Origin: Vallitalea pronyensis
Lineage (GTDB): Bacteria > Bacillota > Clostridia > Lachnospirales > Vallitaleaceae
Reading direction: 5' to 3'
DNA length: 64,000 nucleotides
NCBI RefSeq assembly: GCF_018141445.1
Contig: NZ_CP058649.1
Coordinates: forward strand, 124,001-188,000
Below the pieces are notes generated by a model. It was not told the origin of the DNA. It ran no database searches and worked only from the letters and a program-made list of their open reading frames with translations. Both the position numbers and the translations under genes were made by a program. Shown in pieces: positions 16,612 to 25,430 of this stretch (position 1 is its first letter; each line of letters begins with the position of its first letter).

Positions 16612-19600
16612 TTATTCAGGATAAAATTGTCCCACTCTACCGTTTTTAAATCCAATGACATAATCCGTACCATTATAAGTGCCTTTAATTTGATACATGC
16701 CTTTTGTTCCTTTATTAATCAAAGTATCTCTATTTTGCTTCATAATATCATGAATTGCATCAGAAACATCATCTACACTCATATTTTTATCAAAAAAACT
16801 TTGAGCCTTCTTAATTGAACCATCCCAAAAGCTTGGATGATGCCGTTCCAAGATATGCTTCATTCCACTTTTATCAAGTAGAAATGTTTTGTCGCCAAAG
16901 AGCATTTTCTTACCTTTAAAATCAGATAAAGCATTTATAACTGCATCAGGGTTAGCTTTTTTTAGCCCAACGATATTTTTATTTTTCTTAAAAACATTAA
17001 GTACGTCACTACCATTCTTAGCACCTTTTTTAATAGCTATATCAACTGCTTCTGGAGTTATGACCATTGCAGCTAATAACCATCTATTAATTTTATCACC
17101 AGTTATTGAATCTTCACCTTTGACAAAATCAACAAGGTCTTTTACTATATCTGCTGGTGTGAAGCCAATAAGAATAGAAGTCCAATCTTTAAAGGAAATA
17201 TATGTTTTATTAGCATTACCAAAAGTTTCCCACTCTTCAATAGTATCAAACCAGTAGCCCTTATATTTTTCGCCACCAAAAGTTAATTCTTTTATCTCTA
17301 CTATAAATGGCTGTCCATTATTAGCAAATATAATAACATTATCGCCTATATCATATTGTGAGAATTGGTTTTCTATGTACTCGGATTCTGTACTACCATT
17401 GGATGACTGTCCACAATTACCACTTGGGTCTATATAGTTTACAGGGTTGTTCTTTACGTATGCATAAAGGTTCAGTCCATCCCCTCTAAAACTATCCTCC
17501 TGCGTAAACCTCCCAATCCTAGGATCATAATACCTAGCCCTCAAATAATACTGCCCTGTAATACTATCCAACTGTTCACCAGCATAAGTATACCTATTCG
17601 TTACAAGCTGCTCCCTAGATGTAATATTACCATAAGCATCATAGGTGTAGTTATTAAGCATCTTCCCTAACTGATTAGTAATACTTGTAACATCACCATG
17701 GCTATTGTGTTGATAATAGTAGGGTTCTCCACTGGCGTCTTTCGAAGCAATTAATCTGTCCCCTATAAAATTAGAGCTTTTAACCTCACCATGTGAAGTA
17801 TATTCACTAATGACTTGTCCATTTGTATAGGTAAAACCTGTATATACACCATTTTCCTCAATAGCTGTTCTAAGTCTACTTACCGTGTAATAGTTATTTT
17901 GATAACTGCCATCTGGGTTCGTTACATTTGTTAGACGGTTATAACCATCATAGGCATAGAAAATTGTGCCTGTTTTCTCGTTAACGGCTTGGAGTAGATT
18001 GCCATTATCGTCATAATTGTATGTGGTTATTATATCATTTTGAGTAGACTTTGTTAATTGATTTAGTGCATTATACTTATATTGTGTTGTTGTTTGATTA
18101 GGTATTCCAGAGTTAGTAGCTTCTGTGAATACTTTCTGAGTTCTGTTGCCTGCTATATCGTAACGATATGTTTCCTCCATATTATTAGGATAGATAACAT
18201 TCGTTAATTGGTTTAACTGATCATATGTATAGGTTGTTCTTTGTCCATTTTCTTGTTTCTCTGTTATATTGCCATTTAAATCATACTGATATAAATAAGT
18301 GTTTAGGTTTTTACCATCTTTTGTATGAGATAATTGGGATATTTGATTGTCTTTATTATAGTTATACTTAACGTTTACTTGATTATGATAAGCAATATTA
18401 TCTAATTGATTATGGTTATAGTTATAAGTGGCTAATGTGCTGTTCTTATCATGTATCGACTTTAGCCTTGATTGCACATCATAATGATATCTCATGATGT
18501 TATTATCTTTATCTGTGATTGTTTCAACTTGGTTGTTATTATTGTACGTATAACTTAATAAGTTTTCGTTGTTATAGCTTTGATTTGCTAGGAGTCCATT
18601 AGATGTATACCCATAACCTTCTATACCCTGATTACTAATGGTAGCAAATAACCTACCCATATGATTGTATAGATAATGTTGGTCTTCACTTAGTCCTTGA
18701 ATACTTTTATGGATTAGGTTGTGGTCGCTATTATATTGATAGTTAATAACTTGACCCAATCTATCGACTTCTTTGACAACCCTTCCTTCTCTATCATATA
18801 GAAAGTGTATTTCTTGCCCCATAGGGTCTATAATTGATGCTAATTTGTTCATGCTATTATAGTGGTATCTTGTTGTATTACCTTTAGGGTCTGTGGAAGA
18901 TGTCACGTTCCCTGCATAATCATAAGTGTATGTTGAGATGTTACCAGCTGCATCGGTTATACTCTCAGCTCTACCCCATAAGTCTCTAATGTACTTTGTG
19001 GTGTTTCCTTTTGCATCTATTATCGATAAGATATTATCTTGTGCATCATAGGTATATTGAACATTCGCTTTGCCTTGCTCTTGAGCTTCTGGTGATATAA
19101 TATGAATTAATCTACCACCAATATCATAGACATATTCTGTTTTGTATCGACTTTCATCTGTAGCTCCAGATGCATAGCCTCCTGGATCTATTTGCTTGAT
19201 TAGGCGACCTTTTCTATCGTATATGTTTTTCTGAAGAACTTTATTTTCTTCATCCTGAATACGTATTAAGCGTCCAAGATAATCGTATTGGTAGGTTGTT
19301 GCTGGTCCATCATTAGTGGTTGTATTATAGTTTTCTGGCTTGATTTCTTTAACCAGGTTACCTTCTTCATCATACTGATAGCCGTATGTATTGCCTTCTT
19401 TGTCTGTAAGCTTGGTTAAATTATTTTGGACATCATAAGCATAGATGATTGAGCCTTCACTATCGGTTTCTTTAATTAAGTTACCTGCTTTGTCATAGTT
19501 ATATATCTTTTCTCTTATGACTTTTTCAGTGCCTTTTACATAGTCATTATAAATGATTTTATTCTTAACTTGGCTCATGCCTACTCGGTCAAATGTTGCA

Positions 19601-22600
19601 CTCTTATCGTTATCAAGCCAATCACTTATATATTGTAAATCTGTCGTGTCCACATTGCCATCATTATTGGTATCGTATGTGTATTTGAATTGTGGTAATG
19701 TGCCGTCTTGTTGAAATTGTTTTGCGGCTAGTGATAAATCGTTTATTTCTACCTGATGATTGACATTATAATCAGGACCTAACATGTTTAATCGTTGACC
19801 TGATAGTTCTGTGAACTTTTTCTGATTACCGTCTTCTACATAATAGCTGCCCTCATCAAATGTAATATATCCCAGACCCATTACCTGACTTTTAGTCTTA
19901 AGCCGTAACGATAGAATATTTGTTTTACCGGTAGCATAAGCATTGTTACTATCAATACTTATACGTCCTGTTGTACTTGTATCAACGGTAATATTTTCAT
20001 TTTGTTGATCTACATCTACCAATTCAAAAATCCTAGCGTCATATAAAATATTAAAATGTACAGCTGATAATGACTTATCTGTATCAACTTTTAAGTCATA
20101 GGTATAGATATTGTTTTCATAAATTTTATTTTTTGGTGAATAGATGCTGGCTTTTACATGGGTAGCGTTTAACCAATCTTTATCAACTTCTTCTTTTGTT
20201 TTTATTAATTGATTATTGGCATTGTAGGTAAAATTGGTCTTGTACCCAAGGGGGCTTACGACTTGAATGAGATTGCCATTCTTATCATATGCATATGTGG
20301 TAATTGCTTCTTCAACCTCTTGAGCACTGCCATCTATATCTTTCCCTTGTATGACTTGTATTTCTTTCACTAGCCTACCTAATTTATCATAGGCATAGCG
20401 TTTGATACGAGATGTATCATCATTAATCATGGATTCTTCTTTAATGAGCTGTGATAATTGATTGTAGTCATATTGTGTGCTAGCCCCTGTAGAATCTATA
20501 ACACTGATGATTTGATTATTATTATTGTACGTGTAATAGATAATATTATAAACGTCAGCATCACCGGTTTGTGTCACATAATCATTGGATTTAAACTCTT
20601 TTGTAATTCGTCCTAAAAGGTCATACTCATACTTGGTTAAACGGTAATATGTAATACCATTTTCCTTTTTTAATGGTTGGCGTTTTTCTAAAAGCCATCC
20701 TGCTTTATTGTATGTATATAAGGTTTCATACCCTTCATGATCGATACTTTTAATGAGTTGTCCTATCTCATCAAAGATATTTTGGGTTAAAGTTTGCCCA
20801 TCTTTATCTTGCACCGATACCAGTCGATTTAATGCATCATATGTATAACTAAGACTTTCTCCATTATCGGAGGCTTCTTGATAGTTATTGGGTGTGATAA
20901 CACGGAGCATATTGCCCACGGCATCGTATTTCATCCTAGATTGTTGTCCTGATGGGTTAATGGTTTTCATTAACCGCTGATTATAATCATAGATGAAGCG
21001 TTGACCTTCTCCATCCTGGGTCGTTTCATTGTAGGTATTAGGGTTAATGGCTTTTATCACTTTACCTGCCGCATTATAGTGATTAATACCAATAATATGA
21101 CCCATAGCATCTGTTGTATGAATGCGGTTATTCATTGCATTATAATGATGTATTTCACCTATGCCATCATCCTGTGTGCTGTCGTATTCATTGGGACGTA
21201 TGGTTTTGATGACATTGCCCATACTGTCGTATTTGATTCTTGTGACGTTGCCATAAGGATCTGTAATTTTAGTAATGTTATTCATGTCATCATAAGCATA
21301 AGTAAGGGTTGTATCACTTTTTGTTATGGTTTTTACTCTGTTAGCGGTATCGTAGGTATATGTTGATGTATGACCCTCTGCATCTGTGATAGTGATAGGT
21401 AGTGGGCTGTTATCACTATAGGTATACCTAATCACCTGACCCATGGGATTGGTTTCGGATAATTTTCTCCCTTGTTGGTCATAGGTGTAAGTGGTTGTTG
21501 CCATTTGCTGATCATCAATTGGTTCATTAACTGTTAAAAGGTTACCCTTATCGTCGTATGTAAATGTTTGTGCCACTTGATTAGGTAATTGGATTTTAAT
21601 AAGTTTATCCTTATCGTTATAGAACATATTTGTTTCATAATTAAAAGGTTGAGGTGAAATGGTTTTAATTAAATTGTTGCGGTCATCGTATTCAAATATT
21701 GAGACATGGCCGTTTCTATTTCTAACCGATGTTTTATTACCATTATCATCGTAAGTATATGCTTCATAAGTTCCATCTTCATATATTTTTTTGGTAATTA
21801 GGTATTTATTATTGTACTCGTACGTAACTTTTTCGCCAGTCTCTGTATTATGGTAACTGTTTGTTTTATTGACCATGTCATAATGATAGTTTATGATACC
21901 GCCATTGCCATCTATTTGTTTGATAACTCTTCCAATATCATCATAATCATTTCGTAATACAACATGCCCTTTTTTGTCAATGATGGTGATGATACGGTTA
22001 TCTTCATATGCATATTGGGTAGATTCACCTGTTGAATCTGTTACTTTTTCTAGCATACCCATATCATTATAATCGTACGTAACACTTCTACCTGTAGAAT
22101 CATTTATAGATTGAATGTTATTCTGGTTATAGTGAATATCTAGGTACGTATTTGCTCCACCATCTACTTTAATTAATCTTTTATTGTTATCATAGATGAG
22201 GTCTGTTACATTGCCATTTGGGTCAATAATTTTATGGAGTTTAGAATCTGTACCAAATAGATATTGTTGCTTATTTCGTAGCGTAAGTACATAGGTCCCA
22301 TCATTTTCTTTCTTTAAATCATCATAAACACCTGGCATACTTTTATAGTTATCTTGGGTATCATCGTATAAAAATAGATTTCCCCGTCCGCTGGGATAGA
22401 TAACCCTGATGTTTTGGCTATTGGGTAATTGTTCTATGTAACTGTCGTAATGAAATCGCCATGATTTGCCTAAGCTGGTTTCTCTGTCATCTAATGAATT
22501 ATAGTATCGACTTGCTTGCAAGGTTGAACCCATACTTAAGATGGATAAATCTGTGTAGTGTGCGTAGAGATTACCCGTGATGATGTTGACAGGGTCTGCT

Positions 22601-23466
22601 ACATAAGCGTCTTTATTCAATATACCCAAATTATTCAAGTGCATGTCTTTTGTGATTTTTGTAACCACATATTTAGCTTTATAGGTGTAGATATATTGCT
22701 CCGCTACTAAATCACCTTCATATTCTGCAATATGAATCGTATGATTTCCTGGCTTTTCTTGTTTTGTCTCATAGATTGCCTTATATCTTGCATAGTAAGT
22801 TTTCTCGGTTTTGTAGCTGCCATCTGGATTATCTGTACGTATCTCATCATCTTCTTTTACATGATCTTTGATAAATAATAGCTTCCCATGGTCTTCCGTT
22901 AAAGCATAAAAGCTGGGATGATTGCCTACCCCATCCCATGAATATTCGGGTTGCCCAATCTGTACTCCATTTGCATCAAAATGACGGGTTACTGTATTCT
23001 CAATGTATTCGGATAATATTTCATTCTGTTTAAATACCAATCCATCTACCTGTTCCTTAATTTCTTGGTCTATCAGTAGTAATTTACCAGAATATGTACT
23101 ACTTCCATCTTCATTAGGTAGGATTCTATAATAGGGATACTCCTGTAATGGTTCGTCTACACCAAAATTAACTTTTACATTCTGATCCTTCAAAGTTTGG
23201 GTGATGATTTCCACTTTATCAATTTCTGGATCGCCTGTCATTTCTTTAATAGTTATCGTATCACCATCGATGGTTTTTACATATTTTAAAATCTTATTCT
23301 TACTTGTTGTTGTTTCTTCTTTTACTTCTTCTTGACTCTCATATACCCCTGGCGGCACTGCAACATCAGCATATGAGAAACTATGTATCATATAAAACGT
23401 TACTATCATAGCGATTATACAACTACCATATTTAATGTGTTTTATCATACGTAACATACCTCTCAT
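16612..23466 (-). CDS. Giant Rhs/YD-repeat protein with embedded cohesin/dockerin-like module and C-terminal toxin
   Basis: The 2284-residue protein starts with a signal peptide (TFYMIHSFSYA, cleavage likely near residue 33). Several ATGs are possible; the one at 23448 has the best-placed GAGAGGT. A DUF6531-like segment (DPVNIITGNLYAHYTDLS, about 289) precedes many YD repeats that should form a closed shell. At about 1100-1290 the repeats are interrupted by a cohesin-like beta domain and a dockerin-like repeat (DTNNDGNVDTTDLQYISDWL). YD repeats resume and the Rhs core ends with YLRARYYDPRIGRFTQED and NPVNYIDPSG (about 1975-2012), the usual self-cleavage region. The tip has a TG-type pre-toxin (GEDSITGDKINRWLLA, about 2112) and a toxin of about 125 residues with MKHILERHHPSFWDG and NGRVGQFYPE, resembling the polymorphic toxin 50 type (moderate confidence). 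Its immunity gene follows. Confidence 0.9.
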   Translation of the reverse strand: MRGMLRMIKHIKYGSCIIAMIVTFYMIHSFSYADVAVPPGVYESQEEVKEETTTSKNKILKYVKTIDGDTITIKEMTGDPEIDKVEIITQTLKDQNVKVNFGVDEPLQEYPYYRILPNEDGSSTYSGKLLLIDQEIKEQVDGLVFKQNEILSEYIENTVTRHFDANGVQIGQPEYSWDGVGNHPSFYALTEDHGKLLFIKDHVKEDDEIRTDNPDGSYKTEKTYYARYKAIYETKQEKPGNHTIHIAEYEGDLVAEQYIYTYKAKYVVTKITKDMHLNNLGILNKDAYVADPVNIITGNLYAHYTDLSILSMGSTLQASRYYNSLDDRETSLGKSWRFHYDSYIEQLPNSQNIRVIYPSGRGNLFLYDDTQDNYKSMPGVYDDLKKENDGTYVLTLRNKQQYLFGTDSKLHKIIDPNGNVTDLIYDNNKRLIKVDGGANTYLDIHYNQNNIQSINDSTGRSVTYDYNDMGMLEKVTDSTGESTQYAYEDNRIITIIDKKGHVVLRNDYDDIGRVIKQIDGNGGIINYHYDMVNKTNSYHNTETGEKVTYEYNNKYLITKKIYEDGTYEAYTYDDNGNKTSVRNRNGHVSIFEYDDRNNLIKTISPQPFNYETNMFYNDKDKLIKIQLPNQVAQTFTYDDKGNLLTVNEPIDDQQMATTTYTYDQQGRKLSETNPMGQVIRYTYSDNSPLPITITDAEGHTSTYTYDTANRVKTITKSDTTLTYAYDDMNNITKITDPYGNVTRIKYDSMGNVIKTIRPNEYDSTQDDGIGEIHHYNAMNNRIHTTDAMGHIIGINHYNAAGKVIKAINPNTYNETTQDGEGQRFIYDYNQRLMKTINPSGQQSRMKYDAVGNMLRVITPNNYQEASDNGESLSYTYDALNRLVSVQDKDGQTLTQNIFDEIGQLIKSIDHEGYETLYTYNKAGWLLEKRQPLKKENGITYYRLTKYEYDLLGRITKEFKSNDYVTQTGDADVYNIIYYTYNNNNQIISVIDSTGASTQYDYNQLSQLIKEESMINDDTSRIKRYAYDKLGRLVKEIQVIQGKDIDGSAQEVEEAITTYAYDKNGNLIQVVSPLGYKTNFTYNANNQLIKTKEEVDKDWLNATHVKASIYSPKNKIYENNIYTYDLKVDTDKSLSAVHFNILYDARIFELVDVDQQNENITVDTSTTGRISIDSNNAYATGKTNILSLRLKTKSQVMGLGYITFDEGSYYVEDGNQKKFTELSGQRLNMLGPDYNVNHQVEINDLSLAAKQFQQDGTLPQFKYTYDTNNDGNVDTTDLQYISDWLDNDKSATFDRVGMSQVKNKIIYNDYVKGTEKVIREKIYNYDKAGNLIKETDSEGSIIYAYDVQNNLTKLTDKEGNTYGYQYDEEGNLVKEIKPENYNTTTNDGPATTYQYDYLGRLIRIQDEENKVLQKNIYDRKGRLIKQIDPGGYASGATDESRYKTEYVYDIGGRLIHIISPEAQEQGKANVQYTYDAQDNILSIIDAKGNTTKYIRDLWGRAESITDAAGNISTYTYDYAGNVTSSTDPKGNTTRYHYNSMNKLASIIDPMGQEIHFLYDREGRVVKEVDRLGQVINYQYNSDHNLIHKSIQGLSEDQHYLYNHMGRLFATISNQGIEGYGYTSNGLLANQSYNNENLLSYTYNNNNQVETITDKDNNIMRYHYDVQSRLKSIHDKNSTLATYNYNHNQLDNIAYHNQVNVKYNYNKDNQISQLSHTKDGKNLNTYLYQYDLNGNITEKQENGQRTTYTYDQLNQLTNVIYPNNMEETYRYDIAGNRTQKVFTEATNSGIPNQTTTQYKYNALNQLTKSTQNDIITTYNYDDNGNLLQAVNEKTGTIFYAYDGYNRLTNVTNPDGSYQNNYYTVSRLRTAIEENGVYTGFTYTNGQVISEYTSHGEVKSSNFIGDRLIASKDASGEPYYYQHNSHGDVTSITNQLGKMLNNYTYDAYGNITSREQLVTNRYTYAGEQLDSITGQYYLRARYYDPRIGRFTQEDSFRGDGLNLYAYVKNNPVNYIDPSGNCGQSSNGSTESEYIENQFSQYDIGDNVIIFANNGQPFIVEIKELTFGGEKYKGYWFDTIEEWETFGNANKTYISFKDWTSILIGFTPADIVKDLVDFVKGEDSITGDKINRWLLAAMVITPEAVDIAIKKGAKNGSDVLNVFKKNKNIVGLKKANPDAVINALSDFKGKKMLFGDKTFLLDKSGMKHILERHHPSFWDGSIKKAQSFFDKNMSVDDVSDAIHDIMKQNRDTLINKGTKGMYQIKGTYNGTDYVIGFKNGRVGQFYPE

Positions 23467-23467
23467 T

Positions 23468-25318
23468 CTAGTAGAGTGAAGGCATATCTAGGTCATAGAT
23501 GTCTGCTATGTCTAGTATATGTCCTGTTGCATCTACGATGTTGATTTTTTTAATATCAATCTGCGTACTTTCTAACGTGTTTAACTGAAGCTTGATTTTA
23601 TATAACTGGGTTAAGTTTGTTATCTGCTGTTTGTTACCAGTTAAGGATGCAAGGATATAGATACGTCCGTTATCATCTAAGTTTAGGTATTGGTAAGTAT
23701 TATTATGAGATGAGAAAATTACCCTGTTAATATCTTCACTGGCTATATGAATATGCTCTTCGTTATAGAGGGCTTCTATCTCAACGGTATAGATATCCTC
23801 TATATGTTTTGTCATGATATAAAGATCAATGGTCTCATAGTTATCCTCATCTTTTATCCGCTCTCCTATATAGGCATATGCTGATGGTTGGTTGGCATAT
23901 TTTATATAGGTTTTAAAGGTCGTCCACTGAGTTACACCATTATTTGTTATGCCTCTTACACGTATATGATACACTTTATTCTCTTTGATTTTATCCAAGG
24001 TATAAGTGTTCTTAAAACCAGTCTGAATGGATTCGCCGTTTATCTCTACATCATATAAAGTCATTTCATCCATTTTGTCCCATGATAGGTTAAGGGTATC
24101 ACTGGATTCTTGTAGGATAAAATTCGTTGGTGCTGGATCTCTTTTAATATAGGCTTTTTCAACACTGCTAAGTGCCAGTGCTTCGTTTGAGCCACCTATA
24201 ACATAGAGCTGGTCCTTTATAAGAGCAGCACCTAATGCATAACGTTCTTCCATAAGATTGTTTTGCGTAATAAATCGATTATCCATGGGATTATAGTGTT
24301 CAATGGTGTTAAATGGTGTGGTGTTGTAACCACCTATAATCATGATGCGATTGTTCATACCCATGGCATCAAAGGCATATCGCCCTATCGGCATCTGACC
24401 TTTTTTTGTCCACGTATGTGTTGCTATATCATAAGTTTCAATATCACCTAAAACAAATCCGTTGTAGCCGCCCATGGCATATATTTTATTGTCATACAGG
24501 ACAGCTGCTAATTGACTTCTTTTTGTTGGCATAGCTTCAATGGTTGTCCATGATTGGGTTGCTATATCATAAACTTCAACCGTATCTAACGATTTAGCTT
24601 CTTGATTATAGCCGCCAAGAACGTAGATTTTGTTATGCTGTACAATAGATGCTGCGCCACTACGTTTTGTGGGCATGGGTGTTATATTGCTCCAAGTATC
24701 GTGGGTAAGATCATAGACATCAATGGTACCTAGTTCTTGATCTGTTTGGTTATAGCCCCCTATAACATAGATTTTGTTTTCATGGGCTACAACAGCTGGT
24801 TGTAAGCGGGTTGTAGGGAGTGATGTTATAATATCCCAATGGTTAGCCTCGTGGTCAAAGGTCTCTATTGTGTCAACATAACCTTGACCATAGCCACCGA
24901 TGATAAAAATTTTGTCATCTACGGTAATGGTTTTGAATCCATATCGAGGTTGTATGAGCTCTTGACTAACTTTCAGGGTGTTTAATGTTGTCAACTTAGG
25001 ATTGGATGTTTTTTGTGTGATGATAGGGCTCCAATCGCTAGTACCTGAAGATGTTGTCACTCTTACTCTATACTCATGTGTTGTTAACGGTAAGAGGTAA
25101 TCATGTTCAAATATTGTATAATGATGATTATCAATGATGACACCATCTACTTCTATTTCATAAGCGATTGCATCATGAACAGCATCCCATGAAATGACAA
25201 TACGATTATCATTTGCAGTTGTTAAGATGTTCGTAGGGGGTATGGTTGATGCATAGGCTGCTAACGTAAAACATTTTATAGTAAGCAGTAGAATGACGAA
25301 GTACTTTAACTTTTTCAA
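23468..25318 (-). CDS. Exported Kelch-repeat protein with Fn3 and cohesin-like domains
   Basis: The likely start is TTG at 25318, because AAGGAGGTCAGGAAT precedes it; an ATG at 25354 lacks a site. The protein (about 617 residues) has a signal peptide (MKKLKYFVILLLTIKCF). It then has an Fn3 domain (about 30-110) and six Kelch blades with repeated IYVIGGYN and MPTKRS motifs (about 125-390). A second Fn3 follows, then a C-terminal beta domain of about 135 residues resembling a cohesin (YETIDLYIMTKHIEDIYTV). The Kelch part should fold as a beta-propeller for binding. It is immediately followed by the Rhs gene (one base between stop and ATG). It may be a surface partner or anchoring factor of the Rhs protein; this is inference. 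Confidence 0.85.
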   Translation of the reverse strand: MKKLKYFVILLLTIKCFTLAAYASTIPPTNILTTANDNRIVISWDAVHDAIAYEIEVDGVIIDNHHYTIFEHDYLLPLTTHEYRVRVTTSSGTSDWSPIITQKTSNPKLTTLNTLKVSQELIQPRYGFKTITVDDKIFIIGGYGQGYVDTIETFDHEANHWDIITSLPTTRLQPAVVAHENKIYVIGGYNQTDQELGTIDVYDLTHDTWSNITPMPTKRSGAASIVQHNKIYVLGGYNQEAKSLDTVEVYDIATQSWTTIEAMPTKRSQLAAVLYDNKIYAMGGYNGFVLGDIETYDIATHTWTKKGQMPIGRYAFDAMGMNNRIMIIGGYNTTPFNTIEHYNPMDNRFITQNNLMEERYALGAALIKDQLYVIGGSNEALALSSVEKAYIKRDPAPTNFILQESSDTLNLSWDKMDEMTLYDVEINGESIQTGFKNTYTLDKIKENKVYHIRVRGITNNGVTQWTTFKTYIKYANQPSAYAYIGERIKDEDNYETIDLYIMTKHIEDIYTVEIEALYNEEHIHIASEDINRVIFSSHNNTYQYLNLDDNGRIYILASLTGNKQQITNLTQLYKIKLQLNTLESTQIDIKKINIVDATGHILDIADIYDLDMPSLY

Positions 25319-25385
25319 ATTCCTGACCTCCTTATTGTCCATTTTCAAGACCATCTTTTATCATTCTTAAAATGTTGACATAAGA

Positions 25386-25421
25386 ACTAAGTATTAACGG
25401 TATGGCTTGCTAATACTTAGT
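25386..25421 (-). other. Intergenic hairpin inside the surface operon
   Basis: ACTAAGTATTA and TAATACTTAGT pair perfectly over 11 bases around a 14-base loop, in the gap between the Fn3 protein gene and the Kelch gene. The minus-strand sequence that follows is only weakly T-rich (CATTTTAAGAAT). It could be a weak terminator that lowers expression of the downstream Kelch and Rhs genes, or an RNA-stability element. Confidence 0.5.
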
Positions 25422-25430
25422 CCTTGTATA

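Noticed and set aside
16612..23466. Dense plus-strand frames opposite the Rhs and surface genes
   Set aside because: They are shadows of repetitive coding sequence without ribosome binding sites.
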